From NCBI GenBank assembly GCA_018819205.1, contig JAHJQE010000043.1, positions 1 through 51,771 of the forward strand: a DNA stretch of 51,771 nucleotides, read 5' to 3'. Under the pieces are notes generated by a model that saw only the letters and a list, made by a program, of their open reading frames with translations, made no database searches and had not been told where the DNA came from. This document shows positions 29,447-37,271 of the stretch, one piece after another. The stretch is from Gammaproteobacteria bacterium. Its GTDB lineage: Bacteria > Pseudomonadota > Gammaproteobacteria > Burkholderiales > Gallionellaceae. The position numbers and the translations under genes are program-made. Numbering within the stretch: position 1 is the first letter of the stretch; every line of letters begins with the position of its first letter.

Positions 29447-29474
29447 ACAGAAGTTAAAAAAGTTCGATTTATTT

Positions 29475-30503
29475 TTACGACTTAACTTGCCTTATTGCCG
29501 CGGCGCACTCTGTCACCAGTTCCTGTCCGCGATACACCAGCCCGCTGTATACCTGCACCAGTGATGCACCGACTTGCATCTTCTCCACTGCATCCGCGCC
29601 CGTGAGGATGCCTCCCACGCCGATGATGGGTAATGCTCCATTCAACTCTGCGGCTAATGCGCGGATGACTGCGGTCGATTTGTCACGCACGGGTGCGCCG
29701 CTCAGGCCGCCGGTCTCGTTGCCGTGCGGCAGGCCTTCCACGCCTTCGCGCGACAGGGTGGTGTTGGTGGCGATGACGGCGTCGATGCGGTGTTTGGTGA
29801 GCAACGCGGCGATCTGTTTGATCTGTTCGCTGTCGAGATCGGGCGCGATCTTCACGGCCAGCGGCACGTATTTTCCGTGTTGTTGCGCGAGTTTTTCCTG
29901 TTCCGCTTTCAGTTGAGCGAGCAGTGCATCCAGTTCGTCGCCGCCCTGCAGTTGGCGCAGGTTCTTGGTGTTGGGCGAAGAGATGTTGATGGCGACGTAG
30001 CTGGCGTGTTGATACACCTTGCGCAGGCCGATCAGGTAATCGTCCGCCGCTTTTTCGATGGGGGTGTCGGCGTTCTTGCCGATGTTGATGCCGAGGATGC
30101 CTTTGAATTTCGCACGCTTTACATTCTCGATCAGCGCATCCACGCCGCCGTTGTTGAAGCCCATGCGGTTGATGACGCCCTGCGCCTCGGGGATGCGGAA
30201 CATGCGCGGTTTGGGGTTGCCGGGCTGGGCGCGTGGGGTGACGGTGCCGATCTCGATGAAGCCGAAGCCGAATGCGGCCAGCGCGTCGATCACTTCCCCG
30301 TTCTTGTCCAGACCTGCCGCCAGGCCGACCGGATTGGGGAAGGTCAGGCCCATCACGCTGCGCGGATCATTGGCCGGACGCGTGAACATCAATGAGGTGA
30401 GGCCAAGGCACTGGGCGGTCTTCAGGCCGTCGATGGTGGCGTGGTGCGCGGTCTCGGCATCGAGCGCGAACAGGGCGGGGCGGAACAACTGGAAAAATGA
30501 CAT
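29475..30503 (-). CDS. pyrD: Dihydroorotate dehydrogenase (quinone), class 2
   Basis: Membrane-associated FMN enzyme of pyrimidine synthesis that oxidises dihydroorotate and reduces quinone, 342 residues from ATG 30503. The N-terminal helix ([18 protein letters not shown]) is the quinone-side extension of class 2 enzymes. FMN and substrate sites are visible: [10 protein letters not shown] (near 61), [19 protein letters not shown] with the catalytic serine (near 174), and GGLSGAPV. The ATG overlaps the stop of the upstream membrane protein (TGATG). Confidence 0.97.
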   Translation of the reverse strand: MSFFQLFRPALFALDAETAHHATIDGLKTAQCLGLTSLMFTRPANDPRSVMGLTFPNPVGLAAGLDKNGEVIDALAAFGFGFIEIGTVTPRAQPGNPKPRMFRIPEAQGVINRMGFNNGGVDALIENVKRAKFKGILGINIGKNADTPIEKAADDYLIGLRKVYQHASYVAINISSPNTKNLRQLQGGDELDALLAQLKAEQEKLAQQHGKYVPLAVKIAPDLDSEQIKQIAALLTKHRIDAVIATNTTLSREGVEGLPHGNETGGLSGAPVRDKSTAVIRALAAELNGALPIIGVGGILTGADAVEKMQVGASLVQVYSGLVYRGQELVTECAAAIRQVKS

Positions 30504-31384
30504 CACTGGTCTTTCTTGGTAACGACTGGAATGGGAAAGGATTTGCGTTTGAACACTTCGCCGCGCGTCTTGCCGCGCCAGAATTCGGCGATCACATCGC
30601 CCAGTTGCAGACTGAGCAGGCCGAACAGAGCGTAGCCGAGCTGGACGAAGGCGGCGTTGGGCACTTGCACGATCAGCGTGCCGCCGCCGAGACGGAATGC
30701 CAGCACGGCCATGTTGCACACCAACAGGCCGGACAGCACGGCACACAGCACACGCCCCCAGTCGCCGGTCGCCAGTTCGGCGAAGATGCTGCGTTCATGC
30801 CACATCAGCTGCAAGCCGACCAGCAGCAGCAAGGGGGAAGCCCACAGCAGCCAGAAAAGTGTATCCGGCCATGCCGCACCGCCTATCAGTCCCAGCAGGG
30901 CGAGCGGTGCCAGCACGTTGACGGAATGGCTGCCGGAAGGCGCGGGCAGTGCGGGCAAGCGCGCCAGCCGTTGCAGTATGCCGGGCACGCTGGCGAGCAG
31001 GGTGCGCAAGCCGAGCACGGCTGGCAGCAGCAGCGCGAACAACAGGGTCAATGCCAGCATGCCGGTGACATCCAGCATGCCGGGCACCAGCCAGCTTTCG
31101 GCGTATCGATTCAGGTACAACAGAAGCCAGCCGTTCACGGCGCCCGCCCCACTCAGTGCCAGGAAATAGCTGCGCTGCAGTTTGAGCAGAGAGCGCTGAC
31201 GGTTGCCGCCGAACTCGACGGCGATCAACAGTGCAAGTACCGCTGCAAGTGCTGCCAGTATCGGCATAAGGGATTGGGAAGTGAGTTCGCTATAAGCCCA
31301 TGCAGTTTCATTGTCTGCCAGCCAATGCCCGGCAAAAGGCAAGGCCAGTATCAGTAAAGCGAACAGTGCAAGTCGGATCATCAT
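30503..31384 (-). CDS. Uncharacterised multi-pass membrane protein
   Basis: A 293-residue hydrophobic protein that I do not recognise. About eight to nine membrane segments can be seen: residues 5-20, 40-57, 73-92, 103-125, 155-172, 174-194, 205-230 and 240-262. A basic cytosolic tail ([23 protein letters not shown]) ends it. There is no catalytic motif. It starts at ATG 31384, overlapping the bpt stop by ATGA, and its stop overlaps the pyrD start. It is therefore translated as part of the aat-bpt-pyrD operon. Confidence 0.75.
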   Translation of the reverse strand: MMIRLALFALLILALPFAGHWLADNETAWAYSELTSQSLMPILAALAAVLALLIAVEFGGNRQRSLLKLQRSYFLALSGAGAVNGWLLLYLNRYAESWLVPGMLDVTGMLALTLLFALLLPAVLGLRTLLASVPGILQRLARLPALPAPSGSHSVNVLAPLALLGLIGGAAWPDTLFWLLWASPLLLLVGLQLMWHERSIFAELATGDWGRVLCAVLSGLLVCNMAVLAFRLGGGTLIVQVPNAAFVQLGYALFGLLSLQLGDVIAEFWRGKTRGEVFKRKSFPIPVVTKKDQ

Positions 31385-32118
31385 GGGCAGTTGCCGGTGG
31401 TCAGTTGTTGCCAGTGTCCGTCACGCAGACCTAGCAGGGGTTGGAAGGAAGCTTTATATGCCATCTTGCGCGAGGCGGCGATCCAGTAGCCGAGATAGAG
31501 ATAAGGCAGTTCCAGTTTGCGGCACAGCTCGATCTGCCACAGCACGTTGTAAGTGCCATAGCTGGCACCGGGCACATCCGGGTCGTAGAAGGTGTACACC
31601 GCGGACAGGCCGTCCTTCAGTACATCCACGATGCTGACCATGCGCAGCACACCGTTCTCGCGGAATGCCACCAGCATGCTGTCCACGTGGCTCTGCAGCA
31701 GGAAGTTGCGGTACTGTTCGGGATCGTCGTCCGCCATGCTGCCTTCGGCGTGGCGCGCCTGCTGGTAACGCCGGTACAGTTCGAAATATTCCGGCTTGTC
31801 TTCCAGCGGCAGCAACTCGACATGCAGGCCGCCATGTTTCTTCCAACTGCGGCGCTGTGAGCGTGTCGCTGCGAATGCATCCACCGCGACGCGCACCGGC
31901 ACGCACTGGCGACAGGTGTCGCAACGCGGCCGGTAGGTGAAGGTGCCGCTGCGGCGAAAGCCCTGACGCACCAGTTCGGAATACACCTGCGCGTTGATGA
32001 GGAAGGATGGCGTGGCGACCTGCGAGCGCGCTTCCAGCCCGTCCAGATAACTGCACGGATAAGGTGCCGTCAGGTAGAGCTGGATGGAAGAGAGCGGGAT
32101 GTCGTTAAGCAGGCTCAT
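31381..32118 (-). CDS. bpt: Aspartate/glutamate leucyltransferase (ATE-like, Bpt)
   Basis: A 245-residue aminoacyl-tRNA-protein transferase of the ATE1/Bpt family. Bacterial Bpt adds leucine from Leu-tRNA to proteins with N-terminal Asp or Glu, marking them for ClpAP. Family features: PCSYLDG (21-27), the cysteine cluster CDTCRQC (Cys66, Cys69, Cys72), and the C-terminal [20 protein letters not shown]. It starts at ATG 32118, overlapping the aat stop (ATGA). Some databases label such genes arginyltransferase; the Leu specificity follows from the characterised Vibrio enzyme, not from residues seen here. Confidence 0.92.
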   Translation of the reverse strand: MSLLNDIPLSSIQLYLTAPYPCSYLDGLEARSQVATPSFLINAQVYSELVRQGFRRSGTFTYRPRCDTCRQCVPVRVAVDAFAATRSQRRSWKKHGGLHVELLPLEDKPEYFELYRRYQQARHAEGSMADDDPEQYRNFLLQSHVDSMLVAFRENGVLRMVSIVDVLKDGLSAVYTFYDPDVPGASYGTYNVLWQIELCRKLELPYLYLGYWIAASRKMAYKASFQPLLGLRDGHWQQLTTGNCP

Positions 32119-32810
32119 GCGAACAGGTCGGTGTCGAAGCGAAAGTCGGTTACGGGGGGATAGTTTATCAATTCCTGCAGGCGTGACAGGAATTCCTTGC
32201 GCGGGATCTCGCGTGCGCCGAGCGAGGCGAGGTGCGGTGTGTTCATCTGGCAGTCGATCATGCCGAAGTCCCAGCGCTGCAATTGCGCGCACAGATGCGC
32301 CAGCGCGATCTTGGAAGCATCCGTGCGACGGCTGAACATCGACTCGCCATAGAACATCCTGCCGATAGCGATGCCGTACAGACCGCCTACCAGTTCGTCA
32401 TCCATCCACGTCTCCACCGAATGCGCGTAGCCCTGGCGATGCAACTCGCAATAGGCTTGCACCATCTCCTCCTGTATCCAGGTGCCGTCCTGACCGTCCC
32501 GCGGCGCGGCGCAGGCATGCATCACCTGTTCGAATGCGCTGTCGGTGTGGAGTTGGTAAGCGCCGCGGCGCAAAGTCTTGCGCAAGGAATGCGAGAGTCT
32601 GAACTCGGCAGGGATCAGCACCATGCGCGGATCCGGGCTCCACCACAGGATAGGGTCTCCTGCCCCGAACCAGGGGAAGATGCCGTGTTGATAAGCATCC
32701 AGTAATCGTGAGGGGGACAGGTCGCCACCTGCGGCGAGCAGCCCGTTCGGATGCCTGAGTGCTTGTGTGACAGGCGGGAAAGGTGTGTCTTTTTGCATTA
32801 GCAGGATCAT
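32115..32810 (-). CDS. aat: Leucyl/phenylalanyl-tRNA--protein transferase
   Basis: Adds Leu or Phe to proteins with N-terminal Lys or Arg, creating ClpS-recognised N-degrons. It has 231 residues from ATG 32810; ATG 32798 and TTG 32828 are in-frame alternatives. The family signatures are present: [52 protein letters not shown] and [19 protein letters not shown]. It heads an operon with bpt, a membrane protein and pyrD. A second N-degron transferase directly behind it is a meaningful pairing. Confidence 0.96.
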   Translation of the reverse strand: MILLMQKDTPFPPVTQALRHPNGLLAAGGDLSPSRLLDAYQHGIFPWFGAGDPILWWSPDPRMVLIPAEFRLSHSLRKTLRRGAYQLHTDSAFEQVMHACAAPRDGQDGTWIQEEMVQAYCELHRQGYAHSVETWMDDELVGGLYGIAIGRMFYGESMFSRRTDASKIALAHLCAQLQRWDFGMIDCQMNTPHLASLGAREIPRKEFLSRLQELINYPPVTDFRFDTDLFA

Positions 32811-32918
32811 AGATCGAGCATAGAACAACTAGACGAGTTTGGCACGACATGCAGATTAATCCGGGAAGTACGCCTGTATATAGGCCGCTTGCCCTATGTG
32901 CAGCACGCCCGAAATGTG

Positions 32919-32937
32919 CTTATATTGCATATATAAG
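32919..32937. promoter_or_regulatory. AT-rich palindrome upstream of the PilZ-motif gene
   Basis: CTTATAT (32919-32925) and ATATAAG (32931-32937) form a perfect inverted repeat with a five-base spacer, 26 bases before the GTG start. It stands out in GC-rich surroundings and may be an operator or part of the promoter. No protein can be assigned. Confidence 0.4.
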
Positions 32938-32962
32938 GTGCGTGCACGCAGGGGAGACAACG

Positions 32963-34492
32963 GTGGTACTGGGGTTATTTGGCAAGAAATCTGATCATCC
33001 ATTGGCGGAAATGAAGTCCGCGCAATCGTTATTGGATGACATTCCAAAGAATGATTCGATCAAAGCGCTGCAGGAACTGACCGACTGGATCGAAGCGATC
33101 AGCGCGCAAGCGGAGAACTTCAAGCTCGATCATCAATGGGCGGTACTGCGTATGTACGATCAGGCGGCGCAGGGGCATGTGCGCAAGCTGTTGCACGATT
33201 ATTTCGTATTGCAAACACTTTCTCAATTCCAGGAGAACCGTCTGTGGACGCTGCTGGACGCCTATTACACCCAGAGCGACCACGCGCATTTCGATGTGCT
33301 GCAACGTTACCGTAACAACGCCAAGGGGGCTTCCGCGCTGAAGCCCGAGTTGGCTTTATTGTGTACGCGTGGCATAGGTGCCATCGGCGGTCTGCTCAAG
33401 ATGGCCGCGGCACGATACGCACTGGTGGATCCGACATTGTGGAAGCGACTTGCCGAGTACTACCAGCTGGCGGAGTCGCAAGGTTTAGCCAACGAGAGTG
33501 TCGTCGTCTATCCCGGATGTAATCAAAGCCCCAGCGAAGCTTTTGCCGTGTTGCTGTTGTGGTACGGTTGCAGCGCAGGCAGTCTCAACCCGGTTCAGGG
33601 GCATATCACCGAGCGATTGTTTGCCGCACTGAGCAAGGGTGTACAGGTTTTCAACACCTACAACGGCACCGCACTGTTCGTGTTCGATATGGCGCAACCT
33701 ACACCGCCAATGCGTGCCACGGCTGAAGGCAACATCCATCCTGCCTTGCGCTACATTGTGGCCGACAATATGCGGCAGATGCTGGACAGCATGATCAAGA
33801 CTCTGGACAAGGGTATTTTGCCGGGTGATGTGAATTTCTATGGTGCGAAGTTCGAGACCGAGTTGGTGATGGATATCGCTGGGCGCCTGCTGCAGAGCCT
33901 GACCCTGCCACCCCCCACTCGCCGTACGCCGCGCCGCAAGATCAAGGTCAATCTCAAGGTGGCCAACGGTTTCCTGAAAATGCTGGAGCAAAGCGATGTC
34001 GGTTTGAATTTCGGTGCTGAGGAAAGCGAGATTTGGGAAGTCGAGGACATCAGTGCCACAGGTTTTCGCAGCGTGGTGCAATCGTCGCGAGTCGATGGTA
34101 TCAAGATAGGTTCGCTGGTCGGTAGCAAGCCGGAGAGTGTCACCCACTGGGGGGCTGGCGTAGTTCGCCGTTTGAGTCGTGACCGCGATGGCACTTTGCA
34201 CATCGGTGTGGAAGTATTGAGTCCGCGCGTGGTTGGTGTGCCGTTACAGGATCGCGCCGTGCGGGGGCCGGAAGGCGGGCAACTCGGTCTGTATCTGAAT
34301 CGTCCGGCCGATACCAGCGGCGAGGCATGGCTGCTGATGAAGCAGGACACCTACACGCCGCAGCGCAGCCTCAATATGGAACTGGAAGACAAGGCGTATC
34401 TGTTGCTGCCGCTGGCGCTGGTCGAACGGGGTGACGACTATGACCTGGCGCGTTACCGCATGATGGAGCAGGATGCCGCCAGCGAAGCTTAA
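32963..34492 (+). CDS. Uncharacterised protein with C-terminal PilZ motifs
   Basis: A 509-residue soluble protein. GTG 32963 is chosen because GGGGAG precedes it at good spacing; the open frame upstream to 32849 looks non-coding. The first 300 residues are helical and match no family I know. Near the C-terminus both PilZ signatures occur: R-x-x-x-R in RRTPRRK (320-326) and D-x-S-x-x-G in DISATG (362-367). PilZ domains bind cyclic di-GMP, so it may be a c-di-GMP effector. The spacing between the two motifs is longer than usual, which lowers certainty. It is a single gene, divergent from aat and overlapping the carboxylesterase gene by four bases. Confidence 0.75.
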   Translation: MVLGLFGKKSDHPLAEMKSAQSLLDDIPKNDSIKALQELTDWIEAISAQAENFKLDHQWAVLRMYDQAAQGHVRKLLHDYFVLQTLSQFQENRLWTLLDAYYTQSDHAHFDVLQRYRNNAKGASALKPELALLCTRGIGAIGGLLKMAAARYALVDPTLWKRLAEYYQLAESQGLANESVVVYPGCNQSPSEAFAVLLLWYGCSAGSLNPVQGHITERLFAALSKGVQVFNTYNGTALFVFDMAQPTPPMRATAEGNIHPALRYIVADNMRQMLDSMIKTLDKGILPGDVNFYGAKFETELVMDIAGRLLQSLTLPPPTRRTPRRKIKVNLKVANGFLKMLEQSDVGLNFGAEESEIWEVEDISATGFRSVVQSSRVDGIKIGSLVGSKPESVTHWGAGVVRRLSRDRDGTLHIGVEVLSPRVVGVPLQDRAVRGPEGGQLGLYLNRPADTSGEAWLLMKQDTYTPQRSLNMELEDKAYLLLPLALVERGDDYDLARYRMMEQDAASEA

Positions 34493-35184
34493 GCTTCGCC
34501 CAGCATGTGACGGCTCAGCCAGGCTGAGATGTCCTCTATCTCTTCCATGCAGACAGAATGCGGCATGTCGTATTCATGCCAATCCACTATGCAACCCGCA
34601 TCCAGCAATAACCTTTGCGAATGTGCCCCCAGCTCGTAAGGCACGACCGGATCCTGTCGGCCGTGCGCCATGAACAGCGGCGTGCGCAATCCTGACTCGC
34701 ATGCTTCTGTTTGGACCGTATCTGCCAGTGGCAGATAGGTAGATAACGCCAGAATCCCGCCCAGCCCCCCGGGGCGGCGCAAGCCGCACTGCAGGGCGAT
34801 GGCACCTCCCTGGGAGAAACCAGCAAGGAAGATGTTCTTCGGCGAAATGCCGCGCGCGATCTCGCGTTCGATGAAGCTGTCGATCTGCTGCTGCGAGGCG
34901 CGTATGCCGGCCGCATCTTGCGATGAATCACTGCCGGTGCGGTTCCAGCTCGAAGCATCGGCGTTGCGGATGTCATACCAGGCCGGCATCACAAAGCCGC
35001 CATTGAGTGTTACCGGTATCTGCGGCGCGTGCGGGAAGATATGGCGCATCGCGTGCGGTAGTTGCAAAGCTTCCGCCACGGGCACGAAATCGTCACCGCT
35101 CGCCCCCAGACCATGCAGCCAGATCATGCTGTAACGCGGCTCACGTCCGCTGTCGAAGGCGATGTGGCGCAACAGTTCGCTCAT
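34489..35184 (-). CDS. Alpha/beta-hydrolase carboxylesterase (phospholipase/carboxylesterase family)
   Basis: A 231-residue cytosolic serine hydrolase of the bacterial carboxylesterase/lysophospholipase family. The catalytic triad is visible as Ser124 in GFSQGG, Asp178 in GRQDPVVP and His209 in MPHSV. The oxyanion-side motif is WLHGLGASGDD (22-32). The natural substrate is not known; family members cleave short-chain aryl or acyl esters. Its ATG overlaps the stop of a small ORF that carries a copy of the darP tail, and the end overlaps the PilZ-motif gene. Confidence 0.92.
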   Translation of the reverse strand: MSELLRHIAFDSGREPRYSMIWLHGLGASGDDFVPVAEALQLPHAMRHIFPHAPQIPVTLNGGFVMPAWYDIRNADASSWNRTGSDSSQDAAGIRASQQQIDSFIEREIARGISPKNIFLAGFSQGGAIALQCGLRRPGGLGGILALSTYLPLADTVQTEACESGLRTPLFMAHGRQDPVVPYELGAHSQRLLLDAGCIVDWHEYDMPHSVCMEEIEDISAWLSRHMLGEA

Positions 35185-35240
35185 GGTTGCGGGATGATAT
35201 CGCGCAGCAACTGGAAGATCTCGCGGTAGGATTGAGGTGG
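35180..35240 (-). repeat. Direct repeat, copy A of the darP 3' end
   Basis: About 61 bases that match 35317-35377 with seven differences, including a 29-base identical core. The offset between copies is 137 bases. This copy encodes SYREIFQLLRDIIPQP just before the esterase ATG. Confidence 0.9.
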
Positions 35241-35321
35241 GGCGACCCGGACACGGCAGGGCGTAGCCCTCAGGTGCGGGTAGGGGCGCCAGCCGCCGGA
35301 ACGAAGCTCGTTGGTACTCAT
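35181..35321 (-). CDS. 46-residue ORF carrying a duplicated darP tail
   Basis: The ATG at 35321 overlaps the darP stop (ATGA), and its own stop overlaps the esterase ATG (ATGA). The first 29 residues (MSTNELRSGGWRPYPHLRAT and onward) are unlike darP. The last 16 (SYREIFQLLRDIIPQP) match the darP C-terminus at 15 of 16 positions. It would be translated by coupling if the operon is read through. It is more likely a recombination scar than a selected gene. Confidence 0.4.
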   Translation of the reverse strand: MSTNELRSGGWRPYPHLRATPCRVRVAPPQSYREIFQLLRDIIPQP

Positions 35322-35377
35322 GGTTGAGGGATGATCTCCCGCAGCAACTGGAAGATCTCGCGGTAGGACTTCGGCGG
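35317..35377 (-). repeat. Direct repeat, copy B (true darP 3' end)
   Basis: The partner of copy A at 35180-35240. It encodes the genuine C-terminus of DarP and its stop codon. Of the four codon differences in the shared 16-codon tail plus the preceding codon, two are silent and two are conservative (Glu/Asp, Lys/Gln). Confidence 0.9.
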
Positions 35378-35833
35378 CTTGTTCAGCTCTTTTTCTTTCA
35401 GCGCGTTGCGGATCAGCGTACGCAGCCTTTGCACATCCGCTTCCGGATGTTCGGTAAGGAACTCGGTCAGCGCATCCGGCTCTTCCAGCATGCGGTCGCG
35501 CCAGGCTTCCACCTGATGCAGCCATGCGGTGTGCTGGCGCGAATTGCCGCTCCATATCTCCATTTTGGCCAGGATAGGCGCGGTTTCCACGTCGCGCATC
35601 AGTTTGCCGATGTATTGCAACTGGCGTTTCTGCGCGCCGAATTTGCTGATGCGCTTGTATTCCACCAAGGCTTCGAACAGGCTTTCCGGCAGGTCGAGTT
35701 CGCGCCATTTGTCTTTGGAAAGTTCGGTCAGCTCTTTGCCCAGATCGCGCAGGTCGTGCATCTGTTTTTTGATCTTGGTCTTGCTGGGCGGGAGCTCTTC
35801 CAGCTCCTCGTCGGGGGTGTTGTGCGGTTTCAT
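35318..35833 (-). CDS. darP: Ribosome biogenesis factor DarP (YjgA, DUF615)
   Basis: A 171-residue protein of the YjgA family that associates with late 50S ribosomal precursors. It has an acidic start, a basic helix PPSKTKIKKQMHDLRDLGKEL (the first 20 residues of it are typical of the family), the conserved KFGAQKRQLQYIGKLMR (near 75-91), and the C-terminal SYREIFQLLREIIPQP. It diverges from pmbA, and yjgA-pmbA neighbours are common in proteobacteria. Its last 16 codons are duplicated downstream. Confidence 0.93.
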   Translation of the reverse strand: MKPHNTPDEELEELPPSKTKIKKQMHDLRDLGKELTELSKDKWRELDLPESLFEALVEYKRISKFGAQKRQLQYIGKLMRDVETAPILAKMEIWSGNSRQHTAWLHQVEAWRDRMLEEPDALTEFLTEHPEADVQRLRTLIRNALKEKELNKPPKSYREIFQLLREIIPQP

Positions 35834-35860
35834 CGTGGGTGTCGTTCCAGGTCGGTATGT

Positions 35861-35869
35861 TGTTATGAT
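35861..35869 (+). promoter_or_regulatory. Extended -10 element for pmbA
   Basis: TGTTATGAT fits the extended -10 pattern (TG-n-TATGAT) 35 bases before the pmbA ATG. No clear -35 is present. Confidence 0.45.
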
Positions 35870-35904
35870 AGCGCCCCTGCTGCTTGCCCCCGACTGAAAA
35901 TTTT

Positions 35905-37251
35905 ATGCGCGTTCCCGTAAACACCACCCAATCGAGCCTGGATAACCTGCGCCAACTGGCTGCCGACATCGTCGCTTACGCCCGCAAGAAGGGTGCTTCG
36001 GATTGTGTGGCCGAAGTGTCGGAAGGTGATGGACATGCAGTCAGCGTTCGTCAGGCCGAGATCGAGACCATCGAGTACAACCGCGACAAGGGCTTGAGCG
36101 TGACCGTGTATCTCGGTCAGCGGCGCGGCAATGCCAGCACTTCTGACTTTTCCAGGCAGGCCGTGCACGATACGGTGGATGCCGCACTGAATATCGCACG
36201 CTTCACTGCCGAGGACGATTGTGCCGGTCTGCCCGATGTCGATCAGCTGGCTTTCGATTACAAGGATCTTGATCTCTATCACCCGTGGGGAATCGATGTC
36301 GACCAGGCGGTGGAACTTGCGCGCGAGTGCGAGCAAGCCGCATTCGCCGCCGACAAGCGCATCGTCAATTCCGAGGGCGCCAGCGTCAATGCCAATCAGG
36401 GCTGCTTCGTGCAGGCCAACAGCCGCGGTTTCAGTGGCGGCTATGCGTCATCGCGCCACAGCGTGAGCTGCTCGGTGATCGCCGGCAAAGGAGACGGCAT
36501 GCAGCGCGACTACTGGTACAGCGTGGCACGCAACGCGGCGGAGATCCTCAAGGTGGAAGAGATCGGGCGCATCGCTGCCGAACGCACCGTGCGCCGCCTG
36601 AAGGCGCGCAGGCTGTCCACCATGCAATGTCCGGTGCTGTTCGAAGCGCCGGTGGCCGCCAGCCTGTTCGGTCACTTCGTGCAGGCGGTGAGCGGCGGTG
36701 CACTGTATCGCAAGTCCTCGTTCCTGCCGGACCGGCTGGGCAAGCCGGTGTTCTCCGATATCGTGCGTATCGATGATGTGCCGGACATCAAGCGCGGTCT
36801 GGCCAGCAGTCCGTTCGATAACGAAGGCGTGCGTACCCGTCGCCGCACCATCGTCGAAGACGGTGTGCTGAACGGTTATTTCCTCGGCAGCTACAGCGCG
36901 CGCAAGCTGGGAATGCAGACCACCGGCAACGCGGGCGGCACACACAATCTGATCATCCATCCGGGCGAGCAGGACTTCGCCGGACTGCTGGGCATCATGG
37001 GGCGCGGGCTGGTGGTGACCGAGTTGCTGGGTCACGGCGTCAATCCGGTGACGGGCGATTATTCGCGCGGCGCGGCGGGATTCTGGGTGGAGAACGGCGA
37101 GATCCAGTATGCGGTGGAGGAGATCACCATCGCGGGTAATCTGAAGGATATGTATCGCGACATCGTCGCCATCGGTAACGATGTGCTGGTGCAGGGCGCG
37201 CGCCAGTGCGGCTCGGTGTTGCTCGGGCGCATGTCGATAGCGGGACAATGA
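35905..37251 (+). CDS. pmbA: Metalloprotease PmbA (TldE)
   Basis: One half of the TldD/TldE heterodimeric protease that trims modified peptides and, in E. coli, matures microcin B17 and degrades CcdA. It has 448 residues from ATG 35905; a TTG at 35884 would add seven. Conserved segments include the N-terminal QLAADIVAYARKKGASD, GLSVTVYLGQRRGNAST, the SSFDNEGV-like SSPFDNEGVRTRR and the C-terminal ELLGHGVNPVTGDYSRGAAG. The partner tldD is not in the window, which is usual. A LysM-FecR gene starts 20 bases after the stop. Confidence 0.95.
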   Translation: MRVPVNTTQSSLDNLRQLAADIVAYARKKGASDCVAEVSEGDGHAVSVRQAEIETIEYNRDKGLSVTVYLGQRRGNASTSDFSRQAVHDTVDAALNIARFTAEDDCAGLPDVDQLAFDYKDLDLYHPWGIDVDQAVELARECEQAAFAADKRIVNSEGASVNANQGCFVQANSRGFSGGYASSRHSVSCSVIAGKGDGMQRDYWYSVARNAAEILKVEEIGRIAAERTVRRLKARRLSTMQCPVLFEAPVAASLFGHFVQAVSGGALYRKSSFLPDRLGKPVFSDIVRIDDVPDIKRGLASSPFDNEGVRTRRRTIVEDGVLNGYFLGSYSARKLGMQTTGNAGGTHNLIIHPGEQDFAGLLGIMGRGLVVTELLGHGVNPVTGDYSRGAAGFWVENGEIQYAVEEITIAGNLKDMYRDIVAIGNDVLVQGARQCGSVLLGRMSIAGQ

Positions 37252-37271
37252 AGCGCATGAGGGAGGAAGCA

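Noticed and set aside
32849-32962. An upstream start for the PilZ-motif protein
   Set aside because: The added 38 residues include clusters of Cys and Tyr unlike the rest and would cover the AT-rich palindrome. GTG 32963 has a good ribosome-binding site.
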